A stretch of 64,000 nucleotides of DNA, from NCBI GenBank assembly GCA_004292955.1, contig RDXX01000015.1, positions 124,001 through 188,000 on the forward strand. The letters are read 5' to 3'. Source of the stretch: Oscillatoriales cyanobacterium (GTDB taxonomy: Bacteria; Cyanobacteriota; Cyanobacteriia; Cyanobacteriales; Microcoleaceae). Below are positions 1 to 8,686 of the stretch, piece by piece. The notes beneath the pieces were generated by a model. That model ran no database searches. It was not told the DNA's origin and saw only the letters and a program-made list of their open reading frames with translations. Both the position numbers and the translations under genes were made by a program. The stretch's first letter is position 1, and every line of letters starts with the position of its first letter.

Positions 1-1
1 C

Positions 2-1537
2 GCTGGGACGATCGCAGGTACAAAATTCAACGACATCAACAGCAATGCTCGCCTCGATCCGGGGGAACCGCCCCTAGCTAACTGGCAGATTTACCTCGAC
101 CTCAACCGCAACAATCGGCTAGACGGTGGCGAACCTTCTACTATTACAAACCTTCAAGGGAATTACGCTTTTGTCAATATTCCTGCAAATACATATTTGG
201 TGAGAGAAGTCCAGCAACCGGGTTTTCGCCAAACTACCCCCGACCCGGGCCCGGTTAACGTTACTTCCAATGTGACCACCACAGATATTAACTTTGGCAA
301 TGTGTTTTTTGTCGGCAGCATCAGCGGTCTCAAATACAATGACCTCAATGCCAACAGTGTCCGAGACGCGACAGATCCGCCTCTGGTTAACTGGCAAATT
401 TACCTCGACCTCAACGCCAACAACAGGTTAGATCCGGGGGAACCCAATACCATCACAAACCCCCAAGGCAACTACACTTTTGCCAATGTTTCCCCGGGCC
501 GGTATTTGGTGAGGGAAGTTCAGCAACCGGGATGGATACAGACTACGCCAAATCCAGGGTCGATCGACATTACGGGCAATACCAACGCTGTCGGGGTCAA
601 TTTCGGCAACAATTTCCCCACCGGCAGCATCAGCGGCTTTAAGTTCAACGACCTCAACGCTAACGGTGTCAACGAACCGACGGAACCGAGAGTTGCCAAC
701 TGGCCGATTTACCTCGACACCAACAACAACAATGTCCGAGATCCCAACGAACCTTCGACTTTAACAAACCCCCAAGGTAATTTCTCTTTTATCAATTTGC
801 CCCAAGGCATTTATTCGGTGAGAGAAGTCCCGCAGCCCGGTTTCCGACAAACTACGCCAAATCCGACTCCGATCGCCGTGGGTAACGGCACAAATGCCAC
901 CAATCTCAGCTTTGGTAACGTGTTGGTGACTGGTACGATTAGCGGTGTGAAATTTAACGATTTTAATGCCAACGGCCGCCTAGACCCCGGGGAACCGCCG
1001 ATCGCCAATACCCAAATTTACATTGACCTCAATAACAACAGCCGTTTAGATCCGGGCGAAGCCAGTAACTTTAGCGACAGTCAGGGCAATTACAGTTTCC
1101 GCAATGTTCCGGTAGGTAGTTACATCATTAGGGAAGTTCCGCCGCCCGGTTTCATTCAAACAACTCCGCCTGCGCTGGTGGTTGTCTCGGCAGATGTTCG
1201 GGCTAGCAGCATCGATTTGCTGACTGGAGATCCTGAAAGTCGTAGCGTAGCGGGGCGTAAGCCATCGGCTAAATCCTTGAAAGGCGACCCGCTGACGGAT
1301 GCTAGCTATGGGGGCGAACCTGTAGGCAATATGGGGGCGGATACCTCGCTGGCGATCGCGGGTCGCGATAGTTATCAAATTAGCGATCTTTTGCTCGATC
1401 GACCTGCCGCGAATGTAGGCAATATTCCTAACTTTGGGCAACAAAATGTCATTTGGGAGCCTAGTCCACAAATCGCCGGATTTGTCAAGACCAATGAATT
1501 AATTAATTGGGATCTGGAAACTCGTTCGGGTAGGTGA
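2..1537 (+). CDS. SdrD B-like repeat protein, 5' end outside window
   Basis: The reading frame is open from the first bases of the window, so the gene starts upstream and only its last 511 codons are visible. Four copies of a roughly 110-residue SdrD B-like (collagen-binding B/Cna-B-like) unit are seen, each opening with a motif like ISGxKFNDLNANG, then an acidic LDPGEP loop, then YxVREVxQPGF. Such beta-sandwich units, with Asp/Asn-rich calcium-type loops, occur in cell-surface and adhesive proteins. The last 130 residues are non-repetitive and include an SSIDLLTGD segment that recurs in the next gene (SSLDLVTGG), so the two are paralogues. A short Arg/Lys/Ser-rich stretch near 1240-1285 looks like an inserted repeat. 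The location (surface or secreted) is inferred. Confidence 0.85.
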   Translation, partial: AGTIAGTKFNDINSNARLDPGEPPLANWQIYLDLNRNNRLDGGEPSTITNLQGNYAFVNIPANTYLVREVQQPGFRQTTPDPGPVNVTSNVTTTDINFGNVFFVGSISGLKYNDLNANSVRDATDPPLVNWQIYLDLNANNRLDPGEPNTITNPQGNYTFANVSPGRYLVREVQQPGWIQTTPNPGSIDITGNTNAVGVNFGNNFPTGSISGFKFNDLNANGVNEPTEPRVANWPIYLDTNNNNVRDPNEPSTLTNPQGNFSFINLPQGIYSVREVPQPGFRQTTPNPTPIAVGNGTNATNLSFGNVLVTGTISGVKFNDFNANGRLDPGEPPIANTQIYIDLNNNSRLDPGEASNFSDSQGNYSFRNVPVGSYIIREVPPPGFIQTTPPALVVVSADVRASSIDLLTGDPESRSVAGRKPSAKSLKGDPLTDASYGGEPVGNMGADTSLAIAGRDSYQISDLLLDRPAANVGNIPNFGQQNVIWEPSPQIAGFVKTNELINWDLETRSGR

Positions 1538-1780
1538 TTTAGTTTTGAATAAAGCTCGATCGCCCGGAATGCCAAACTGCAAATAAAAATCAGGAACAGA
1601 TTAAAGGGCGATCGCGTGATACCCTATTCTTGGCAGCGTCCAAGACTCAAGCGTAAGTTCCGGGAACCCCGAAGCTGGCTTGTTGTATATTGGGTGAAAT
1701 ATTTCAGAGGCTGTTGATACAAAGTAAATGATTTTCTAGAAACTTCTTGAATAATTAGGTAAAAGCTGGTAGTGTAGATT

Positions 1781-2173
1781 GAGAAAAAAAATGCTTTAGC
1801 GACTAAAACAGCTAAGAGCATGGTCACTTTGAGTCATTATCGTTTCCAGGAAATGTTGAAGCATCAAGCTGTTAAATATGGCAGTTTTGTAGTAGGCATA
1901 ACGGAAGAATACATATCAAAAACCCGTTCAAAGTGTGGACATAAATTCAAATGGCGCTTTCAATATCTTGTTGAAAGCTTTGAGAGATACCTCCTTGACA
2001 GGAGAGCTTGCAGCTTTTTCTGTCTTGCCATACACGGTAGTATCAGGCTTAGTCCTGGATTTGCCGGGTTAAATGTATCTGTAGCATTGAGCGTAAGTCA
2101 GAAACTATCAGACAGTTCCCCTAACCCCGATCGGCATATTTTCAGGGAAAGCAAATCATATCCAGTCCGGTAG
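1781..2173 (+). pseudogene. tnpB (IS200/IS605-type) C-terminal remnant
   Basis: After a stop codon at 1775-1777 the frame encodes AKSMVTLSHYRFQEML, then VVGITEEYISKTRSKCGH, which matches the RuvC-III and zinc-finger part of TnpB/OrfB transposon nucleases (typical form LSHYRF...EAYTSKTCSxCG). Only about 60 residues are convincing. The second CxxC pair and the DRDxNGA segment are degraded after about position 1960, and no N-terminal half or tnpA is present. It is therefore a fragment left by an old insertion between the two SdrD-repeat genes. The frame stays open to 2173 but the tail is not recognisable. Confidence 0.6.
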
Positions 2174-2531
2174 CTCGATCGGTCTAAAGCTTGTTGTGAA
2201 GAGCTTGTTGTGAAGAGGCAATCCCAGAGCCTGCGATCGTCTGTTTACAGCAAACCATGACAAACCTGAACGATGCCGCCCGACTTGCGATCGGCTGGAG
2301 CACTCAATCAAGGCCTTTTTAGAGCTCAAACCAGCAAGTATGTACGGAGAGAGAAGGCGTGCAAATCTTAAAGATGTTGCCCTCAAATTGCCAGGGCTCT
2401 TCAAAACCTGATATACTGGCCAGCGACAAAGCTTGAGGCATTGTTGTGTGAGATGGGGAACATTACCTCAAGCACAGACGTATGTAAAATCGAGTGGCAA
2501 TTGTCAGCGACTAGCAAAAACTACTCAGCTA
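2174..2531. other. intergenic region without recognisable gene
   Basis: This stretch lies between the tnpB remnant and the promoter of the next gene. It contains a short direct duplication near 2188-2215 (AGCTTGTTGTGAAGA repeated). An open plus-strand stretch of about 40 codons ends near 2410, but has no recognisable motif. I see no supported gene or RNA. Confidence 0.4.
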
Positions 2532-2561
2532 TTGACAAACCCATACAGTAGTCTGTAATTT
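2532..2561 (+). promoter_or_regulatory. candidate sigma-70 promoter of the SdrD-repeat gene
   Basis: TTGACA at 2532-2537 is followed after 18 bases by TAATTT at 2556-2561, about 30 bases before the ATG at 2592. A GGAGAG ribosome-binding site lies just before that ATG. The -35 box is perfect and the -10 box is weak. Inferred from spacing only. Confidence 0.4.
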
Positions 2562-2591
2562 ACGTGGATTTAGGTGTGAAGGAGAGAAATC

Positions 2592-5111
2592 ATGGCAAAT
2601 TTAACTAGCGAAGAGCGGATTGCCCAGCAATTACAGGTTGGGAATACAGGCCCGGCAATTTTAGGTATCAAGTTCAATGACTTGAACGCGGATGGGATCA
2701 GACAGGCAAATGAACCAGGTCTGGCAAACATTCCCATTCTCCTCGAACCTGCGATCGGCAGCAACGGCCGATTAGATACAGGCGATATCTCCGTCCTTAC
2801 AGACGCTAACGGAGGGTTCTCGTTCATAAATCTGGTTCCCGGCAACTACGTAGTCACAGAAACAACAGTACCGGCTGGTTTCCGTACCACGACTCCGAAT
2901 CCCCTCGCTGTCACTGTTGGAAACACAAACACCAACGTTTTCTTTGGCAACACCCAGCTTGTGGGCAGCCGGATTGTTGGATGCAAATACTTAGACATAG
3001 ATGCCGACGGCTTTCGAGACGGGAATGAACCGGGGATTAAAAATGTCAGGATATATCTTGATGGCAGCAACGGCAGCGTCCCCAACGGCCGATTAGATGC
3101 AGGGGAACTTAACACATTATCAGACAAAAATGGTTCGTGGTCGTTTAATGTAACACCTGGAACATACAGAGTTCGGGAAGAACGAGTCAACGGTATCAAC
3201 GGAGAACCCCTAGAAAGAGATTTCCCCCAAAGCACCCCACCCAACAACATCCCTGTACTGGACGTAACGGTAGCCCCCGGTCAAACCTTTGCCTGCGCTC
3301 AAGTTGGCGACACTCCCCTCTATCAAATTGAAATTAACAAATTTCGGGACAATGACCGCAGTGGCACGCGAAATGTGGTCAATGGAGTTTTTGAACCCCC
3401 CATTGCTAACGTACCCTTCATTTTAGATTTGAACGGGAACGGTCGCTGGGATCAAGCCTCAGAACCCATCGCTATCACCGATGTAAACGGAGTTGCTACC
3501 TTCAGGGATTTGAGAGCTGCCAATTACTCTGTCTTGGAAATTTTTCCAGCGACACTGCCCGGTGGTGGCGCCCCAGGCAACCTCAATGCTCCAGTGGCAA
3601 CTACTCCTAACCCCGCTCTGGTTTCGGCACCAGGCCCGCAAGCACGGTTCCAGGGTACGATCAGCAGAGAGCAACCGATCTTGGTAACAGATTCAACCTA
3701 TACACTGAAACCAAACGACCCTAAATTCGTAGATACCAACCGCGACGGCGTTCAACAGGCTGGGGAAAGATCGATCGCGGCCACAGGCGAGCGGCCGATT
3801 TTTGCCAACACCCCTTTACCTTTCCCAGCGACTAACCCCTCACCAGCAGTTATCTTTACTCCTGTGGGAGCTAATACTGGGAATGGAAGTAATTCTGGTG
3901 TGGGAAACACTCTACCTAACATCACTGTATTCAAATACAATGACCTGAACGGAAACGGTCGCTTCGAGCCTATTCAGGGTGAAGCACCAATTAGCGGTGT
4001 CACTGTCTTCCTAGACACCAACAATAATGGCACTCCTGAGGCCGGAGAACAACAAATACAGACGAATGCTCAAGGAAGAGGAGCATTTACCAACTTGCAA
4101 CTGGGCAATTACACGGTGCGGGAAGTCGTACCGGCTGGTTTCTCGGCTTCGACAACTGCTGGTGTTCCGGTAACTCTAGGCACTCAGGACGCTAACGTTA
4201 CTTTTGCCAATACACCGAATAGCAACATCACTGGTTGCAAATTCGAGGACTTTAACTTGAATGGCTATCGAGACGGAAACGAACCGGCGATTAGCGGCGT
4301 TACTGTTTTTCTCGATACCAATAACAACGGCGCCCTGGATGCAGGGGAAGCAACTACCACTAGCGATCAGTTTGGTACTTTTGCTTTCAGAAATTTGCGT
4401 CCCGGTACTTACAACCTGCGAGAAGTACCTCCTCCTGGTTTCTTCCAGACGACTCAACCGCTCAATATCGTTTTGGGCCCCAATCAAACCTTTACTTGCG
4501 CTTTGATTGGTAACTCTCGCCGCTATGATTTGTTAGTTCCCAAATTCCGAGACGACAACCGCAACGGCGTACAAGACGGAACCGAACCTCGTCTGGCTAA
4601 TGTTCCATTTACTTTGGATTTGAACCGGAACAATCGTTACGATGCCGCCACTGAGCCTTTGGTGAGAACGAACGCACAAGGGATTGCTCTATTCCCGAAT
4701 TTGTTCCCGGCTACTTACTCGGTTTTGGAAGTTTTCGACGATCCGAACGTGCCCAACCCGTTCCCGATCCGGACAGGGCCTAATCCTGTTACCTTTAACG
4801 TGCCGGGACCCAATACTACGCCTTCGGCGCCAGTAGCGACTCCAGCAAGAACTGCTTCTAGCTTGGATCTAGTGACCGGCGGTACGGATATGGATGCTAC
4901 AGTTAGCAACGATCCTTTGACTAACGGTGGCAGTGCCGATGCTACAGTGACAGCCAGCAGTATCGCTGAATTCGTCGCATCGAGTGGAGTTGTTACCAAC
5001 TTTGACGATCTTGAGGCCTTGAAAACAGCGAGTTCGCTGACTTTTGCAACTACACAAGATAAGTCTGAGGATTGGCTGTTGGCTGCTCCTGCTCCAATCC
5101 AAGTGTTCTAA
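2592..5111 (+). CDS. SdrD B-like repeat protein (839 aa)
   Basis: The protein carries six SdrD B-like units at about residues 22-120, 125-240, 245-345, 434-540, 546-640 and 645-715. Each has a (K/C)(F/Y)xDxNxxG opening, an Asp/Asn-rich metal-binding-type loop (for example LDTNNNGALDAGE) and a closing VREV/VLEV strand. The N-terminus (MANLTSEERIAQQL) has no signal peptide or transmembrane segment and no LPxTG anchor is present. If it is exported, a non-classical or type I route would be needed. A good GGAGAG ribosome-binding site and an upstream promoter support the start. Residues 346-430 and the last 120 are low-complexity linkers. It is a paralogue of the protein at the left edge and probably a surface or matrix component; that role is inferred from the family. 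Confidence 0.85.
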   Translation: MANLTSEERIAQQLQVGNTGPAILGIKFNDLNADGIRQANEPGLANIPILLEPAIGSNGRLDTGDISVLTDANGGFSFINLVPGNYVVTETTVPAGFRTTTPNPLAVTVGNTNTNVFFGNTQLVGSRIVGCKYLDIDADGFRDGNEPGIKNVRIYLDGSNGSVPNGRLDAGELNTLSDKNGSWSFNVTPGTYRVREERVNGINGEPLERDFPQSTPPNNIPVLDVTVAPGQTFACAQVGDTPLYQIEINKFRDNDRSGTRNVVNGVFEPPIANVPFILDLNGNGRWDQASEPIAITDVNGVATFRDLRAANYSVLEIFPATLPGGGAPGNLNAPVATTPNPALVSAPGPQARFQGTISREQPILVTDSTYTLKPNDPKFVDTNRDGVQQAGERSIAATGERPIFANTPLPFPATNPSPAVIFTPVGANTGNGSNSGVGNTLPNITVFKYNDLNGNGRFEPIQGEAPISGVTVFLDTNNNGTPEAGEQQIQTNAQGRGAFTNLQLGNYTVREVVPAGFSASTTAGVPVTLGTQDANVTFANTPNSNITGCKFEDFNLNGYRDGNEPAISGVTVFLDTNNNGALDAGEATTTSDQFGTFAFRNLRPGTYNLREVPPPGFFQTTQPLNIVLGPNQTFTCALIGNSRRYDLLVPKFRDDNRNGVQDGTEPRLANVPFTLDLNRNNRYDAATEPLVRTNAQGIALFPNLFPATYSVLEVFDDPNVPNPFPIRTGPNPVTFNVPGPNTTPSAPVATPARTASSLDLVTGGTDMDATVSNDPLTNGGSADATVTASSIAEFVASSGVVTNFDDLEALKTASSLTFATTQDKSEDWLLAAPAPIQVF

Positions 5112-5162
5112 TCTGAAGTTGGGTTTCTAGTTTGAAACTCAACTATTAGTAATTAGCTAGTT

Positions 5163-5208
5163 TAAACTGCACGTCAAACATTGTTTTGGGGTGCAGTTTA
5201 CTTTTTTG
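5163..5208 (+). terminator. Rho-independent terminator after the SdrD-repeat gene
   Basis: A perfect 10-bp stem (TAAACTGCAC at 5163-5172, GTGCAGTTTA at 5191-5200) is followed by CTTTTTT. It lies 50 bases after the stop codon at 5111. A weaker hairpin at 5118-5143 precedes it. Confidence 0.7.
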
Positions 5209-5231
5209 CCGATCGCACAAACTGTCTTTAG

Positions 5232-5368
5232 TATAGCAATCCTAAATGATTAATACAGATATGTAGGGGCGGTGCCAAGAGTGCCCGCCCTCTGAGATTG
5301 GGCAACCACGGGGAGTAGGGGTCGGATTGCCCCTACAAGAATTACACAAATGATTTAGGATTGCTATA
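5232..5368. mobile_element. MITE-like element with 20-bp terminal inverted repeats
   Basis: TATAGCAATCCTAAATGATT at 5232-5251 faces its reverse complement at 5349-5368 with a single mismatch. The 97-bp interior is non-coding and holds the nearly self-complementary pair TAGGGGCGG...GCCCCTA. The length of about 137 bp, the terminal repeats and the lack of an ORF fit a non-autonomous transposable element. Confidence 0.65.
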
Positions 5369-5476
5369 GTAGACTGCGATCGGCAAAAAGAACGATTCCC
5401 CGCCGCCACAAAACCTTTATTTATATCACAGGTAAAATTTTGCATCCCAACGGCGGATCTGTAGTTAATGGTTAGG

Positions 5477-5550
5477 AAGGACTAAATTCCTTACTACAAA
5501 CCTTGTTTTTAAGAAGGACTAAATTCCTTACTACAAACCTTGTTTTTAAG
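5477..5550. repeat. two tandem copies of a 37-bp repeat
   Basis: An AAGGACTAAATTCCTTACTA unit with its 17-base tail is present at 5477-5513 and 5514-5550 without change. It is followed by the palindrome GAGGACTTTAGTCCTC near 5558-5575. This is a recent duplication in intergenic DNA; no function is visible. Confidence 0.75.
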
Positions 5551-5605
5551 TTTGTACTGAGGACTTTAGTCCTCATATTTCTTTTTTCCTGCTTTTTAAA
5601 ATAGT

Positions 5606-5631
5606 AATCCCGCCATCTTGGTGGCGGGATT
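5606..5631 (-). terminator. terminator hairpin of the hemerythrin-domain gene
   Basis: AATCCCGCCA at 5606-5615 pairs with TGGCGGGATT at 5622-5631. On the minus strand it is followed by ACTATTTT. It lies 60 bases beyond the stop codon of the gene starting at 6722. Confidence 0.6.
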
Positions 5632-5693
5632 GATAGGTTGCAGTTGAGCTGTTTTCTAGCTTTAGCTAGAATTGAAATTAGCTCGCTGCTCAA

Positions 5694-6722
5694 TTAGCTA
5701 ATGCCAGCCATTTCTTGCTGAATTGTACTCTTGGCTTCTTTGAATTGAGTAGCCATTTGTTCCATTTGTGCTTCGCTCAGGTTGCGGCGAATTTGAGGGA
5801 ACATATCGTTTTCTTCTTCCTTAACGTGATCCTGAACCGCTTTTTTTAGCTGTTGGATTTGAGCTTTGAAATCAGAAGAACTGGGGTTGAGAGCCTTGAT
5901 TTGGGCGAGCATTTGCTTCATTGCTGCTTGCTCGTCGTACAGTTCTTGGGTATCGCTGTAGTAGCTGCGAACTGCGGGATAGACAATTTGTTCTTCGGCT
6001 TCTGCATGAACGCTTAAGTCTTTGTAAAGTTGACCGAAGAATTCTTGCAGTTTTTGAGGATTGTCGGTTTTTTCGATTTCCATGAATATGGTATCGACTT
6101 TGCGGTGATCCATGGAGATGATTTCGGTGATGTTCATCTCCTCTTTGGTGCGGGTAACTGCACCGCCGATGATGCCGGTCATCGCAGCCATTGCGTCTTG
6201 GACGCGGGCCCAAACGCCTTGATCGGGGTCTTTTCCGGTGAGTTCGCGCACTCCTAAAATTTCGAGAACTCCTTTGAGTTGTTCTTGGTGGGCGCGGTTT
6301 TCAAAGTTAACTGTGTTGAGGGGAGTAATGGCGGCTTCGATGTCGGCGCCAACTACTTGAGCGGCTTTGTGAATTAACAAGCCGGCCATTGTTTGTTTGT
6401 GTTTGAGCAGTTCGTGCTGACCGACTTTTTCAAACATTGTGAGTTCAGAACCTTCCATGAGTTTCTGAATTTCTTCGATCATTTTTGTGGTGGTTTCTTT
6501 GGGTTCGGATTGAATCCCGTATTGGACGATCGTGGTTTCCAATACGCCCATGTTTTTGCGATCGTCCTCCAGCATATCCCGGAAGCGATCGCACAGTTCG
6601 GAGTCGTTGCAGGAATTGATGAACAATTGCTCGTTGGCGATCAGCAGGTTTTGCAGTGCTTTCATGTCTGCTAATTTCATCGCGATCGCTTGGCGCTTGG
6701 TATCTTCAAGGGTAGCTACCAT
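5694..6722 (-). CDS. hemerythrin HHE domain protein (342 aa)
   Basis: The C-terminal half (about residues 200-320) shows the hemerythrin-like metal pattern: MDHRKVD, then HAEAEEQIVYP, then DHVKEEENDMFP. These supply the His and Glu/Asp ligands of a non-haem di-iron site. The N-terminal half (about 1-190) is helical, with a further LLKHKQTMAGLL stretch, and resembles the helical bundle often joined to HHE domains in cyanobacteria. It has no signal peptide and is probably cytosolic. Hemerythrin-like proteins bind O2 or act in iron or nitrosative-stress responses; which applies here is not shown. A GAGGAG ribosome-binding site 9 bases before the ATG supports the start. Confidence 0.8.
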   Translation of the reverse strand: MVATLEDTKRQAIAMKLADMKALQNLLIANEQLFINSCNDSELCDRFRDMLEDDRKNMGVLETTIVQYGIQSEPKETTTKMIEEIQKLMEGSELTMFEKVGQHELLKHKQTMAGLLIHKAAQVVGADIEAAITPLNTVNFENRAHQEQLKGVLEILGVRELTGKDPDQGVWARVQDAMAAMTGIIGGAVTRTKEEMNITEIISMDHRKVDTIFMEIEKTDNPQKLQEFFGQLYKDLSVHAEAEEQIVYPAVRSYYSDTQELYDEQAAMKQMLAQIKALNPSSSDFKAQIQQLKKAVQDHVKEEENDMFPQIRRNLSEAQMEQMATQFKEAKSTIQQEMAGIS

Positions 6723-7041
6723 CTGTCGTTTCTCCTCTCGATGTCTTTAGTGTTCTTACATCTTTTAATTTATGGAAATATTCTGATTACTCCCTCTTTC
6801 TCCCGACTGATTCATTAATATCCCGCGCAACCTATTGACTTTTAAACCAAGAAATGGTAAGTAATTAAGGCTAAGGTCGTTTTAAAAAAAGCAAAAATTA
6901 CTTCCTGAATGACCACAACCCACAGACAACAGCCCACTGACAACTGACAACTGACTTTTGTATCAATTAATCCCGATCGCACATCAGTAAAGCGCTACTA
7001 TAGTTGAAGCCGAAGTTAACTGAAGTTTAAGAATAACTAGC
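6723..7041. other. divergent intergenic region
   Basis: This is the region between the divergently transcribed hemerythrin and M16 peptidase genes, so it should hold both promoters. A short heptad-like repeat (GACAACTGACAACTGAC) is seen near 6938-6955. I could not assign clear -35/-10 boxes. Confidence 0.4.
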
Positions 7042-8307
7042 TTGTCTCAACTGCTCACTGCTTTAGAGTTCCCAGCCAAGGTCTGGAAGCTGCACAATGG
7101 GTTAACGGTCATTCACCAGCGGATTTCGGCCACACCGGTGGTTGCGCTAGACGTGTGGGTGAGGGCTGGCGCTACGAAGGAGCCGGATTCTTGGTCGGGA
7201 ATGGCTCATTTTCTAGAACACATGATATTTAAAGGGACGGATGCGATCGCCCCTGGAGAATTTGACCAAGTAATCGAAAATCGCGGCGGTGTCGCCAACG
7301 CAGCTACAAGTCACGACTACGCCCATTTTTATGTCAACGCTGGGGCAGATTATTTAGCAGAAACGGCGCAGCCACTGGCAGAATTGCTGTTGCGTGCTGG
7401 GATTCCCGATGCGGAATTCGATCGCGAACGAGATGTGGTGCTCGAAGAAATCCGACAATCTCAAGACGATCCCGATTGGCTGGGTTTCCAAGCAATGATG
7501 GAAACAGTCTACCAGCGACATCCCTACAGGCGATCGGTACTCGGTACGGAAGAGTTGCTGATGTCGCGAACTCCCCACGAAATGCGCTGTTTTCATCGAT
7601 CGCACTATCAGCCGGAAAATATGACTGTGGTGATAGTCGGGGGAATTGAGGAAGAAGAAGCCAGAGATATCACAGGGAAAGCATTCGATCGGTTTTCTGA
7701 CAGGTGGGATTGTCCTAAATTTGTCGCCGAAGCCGAACCGCCGTTAGTAGAAATTCGCCGTCAGGAACTCTGTCTTCCTCGATTGGAACAAGCGCGACTG
7801 ATGATGGCGTGGAGTGGGCCGGGAGTTGATCACTTGCAAAGTGCTTGCGGCTTGGATTTGATCTCTGTGTTGCTCGCAGATGGGCGGAGTTCGCGTTTAG
7901 TCCGGGAACTGCGGGAAGAATTACAATTGGTACACGCGATCGAAAGCTCTTTCTCGCTACAACGGGAATCGAGTTTGTTTACGATTAGTGCTGTCTTGGA
8001 AGCCGAGGATCTAGAAGAGGTGGAATCTCGAATTTGCGATCGGCTTTGGGAATTGCAATCTGAGCTGGTTTCGGAGGCAGAACTGATGCGCTGCAAGCGT
8101 TTGCTGTGCAACGACTTTGCTTTCTCCCTCGAAACGCCGGGACAGTTAGCTGGTCTTTACGGATATTACAGTACGATCGCCACTGCCGAATTAGCGCTCA
8201 GCTATCCTACCAGGATTCAGTCATTTAAGCCATCAGACCTCCAGCGCCTAGCTCAACAATATCTCTCACCCCAACGCTACGCGGCTGTGGCGATCAAACC
8301 AGTCTGA
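7042..8307 (+). CDS. M16 family zinc peptidase, catalytic subunit (421 aa)
   Basis: The inverted zinc motif HxxEH is present as HFLEH (residues 56-60), and the third ligand Glu lies 76 residues on, in VVLEEIRQ (Glu136). This is the spacing of the pitrilysin/processing-peptidase family. The length fits an M16B half-enzyme that works as a dimer. There is no signal peptide. The frame opens after a TAA at 7033, so the start is the TTG at 7042 or lies downstream; no strong ribosome-binding site is visible. The next gene on the same strand is a second M16 protein with a damaged zinc motif but an intact Arg/Tyr motif, so the two probably form a heterodimeric peptidase. The substrate is unknown. Confidence 0.88.
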   Translation: MSQLLTALEFPAKVWKLHNGLTVIHQRISATPVVALDVWVRAGATKEPDSWSGMAHFLEHMIFKGTDAIAPGEFDQVIENRGGVANAATSHDYAHFYVNAGADYLAETAQPLAELLLRAGIPDAEFDRERDVVLEEIRQSQDDPDWLGFQAMMETVYQRHPYRRSVLGTEELLMSRTPHEMRCFHRSHYQPENMTVVIVGGIEEEEARDITGKAFDRFSDRWDCPKFVAEAEPPLVEIRRQELCLPRLEQARLMMAWSGPGVDHLQSACGLDLISVLLADGRSSRLVRELREELQLVHAIESSFSLQRESSLFTISAVLEAEDLEEVESRICDRLWELQSELVSEAELMRCKRLLCNDFAFSLETPGQLAGLYGYYSTIATAELALSYPTRIQSFKPSDLQRLAQQYLSPQRYAAVAIKPV

Positions 8308-8491
8308 TGGTAAAGGGACAGAATATGAATATCTTTGATACCGGATAAATCTTGGTTTGTCCGGTGTTTTCTCTGTTTGGCCCGCACCCTACGGATAGAT
8401 TTTGTTACATTTAGTATGATCGTGCATCAAGCTCTGCTCGGTCTGACAGCATACAAAATGCAAATGGAAAATAGCAAAATGGCGATCGATT

Positions 8492-8523
8492 CAGTTGACA
8501 GTTGACAGTTGACAGTTGACAGC
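8492..8523. repeat. TTGACAG heptad array
   Basis: Four to five tandem copies of TTGACAG are present. The same heptad recurs at 38661-38692, 42573-42606 and elsewhere in the window, as expected for cyanobacterial STRR sequences. Confidence 0.75.
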
Positions 8524-8610
8524 ACTTGACGAAGGAAGAAGATTGGAGTAATGAATAGTCTGATTTTAATTTCTCCCAATCAAGGTTCCGGCTTTCAACC
8601 AATTATTTCT

Positions 8611-8676
8611 GGTAATTACCAATTACCCATTACCAATTACCCATTACCGATTCCCCATTACCGATTCCCAATTACT
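8611..8676. repeat. ATTACCA / ATTCCCA heptad array before an M16 gene
   Basis: The tract consists of 7-base steps alternating AATTACC, CATTACC and GATTCCC, and ends 10 bases before the ATG at 8687. No Shine-Dalgarno sequence lies between array and start. Confidence 0.7.
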
Positions 8677-8686
8677 AACTAAATTA

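Noticed and set aside
2156-2404. 82-codon minus-strand frame upstream of the second SdrD gene
   Set aside because: No motif, no ribosome-binding site, and unusual composition; probably chance.
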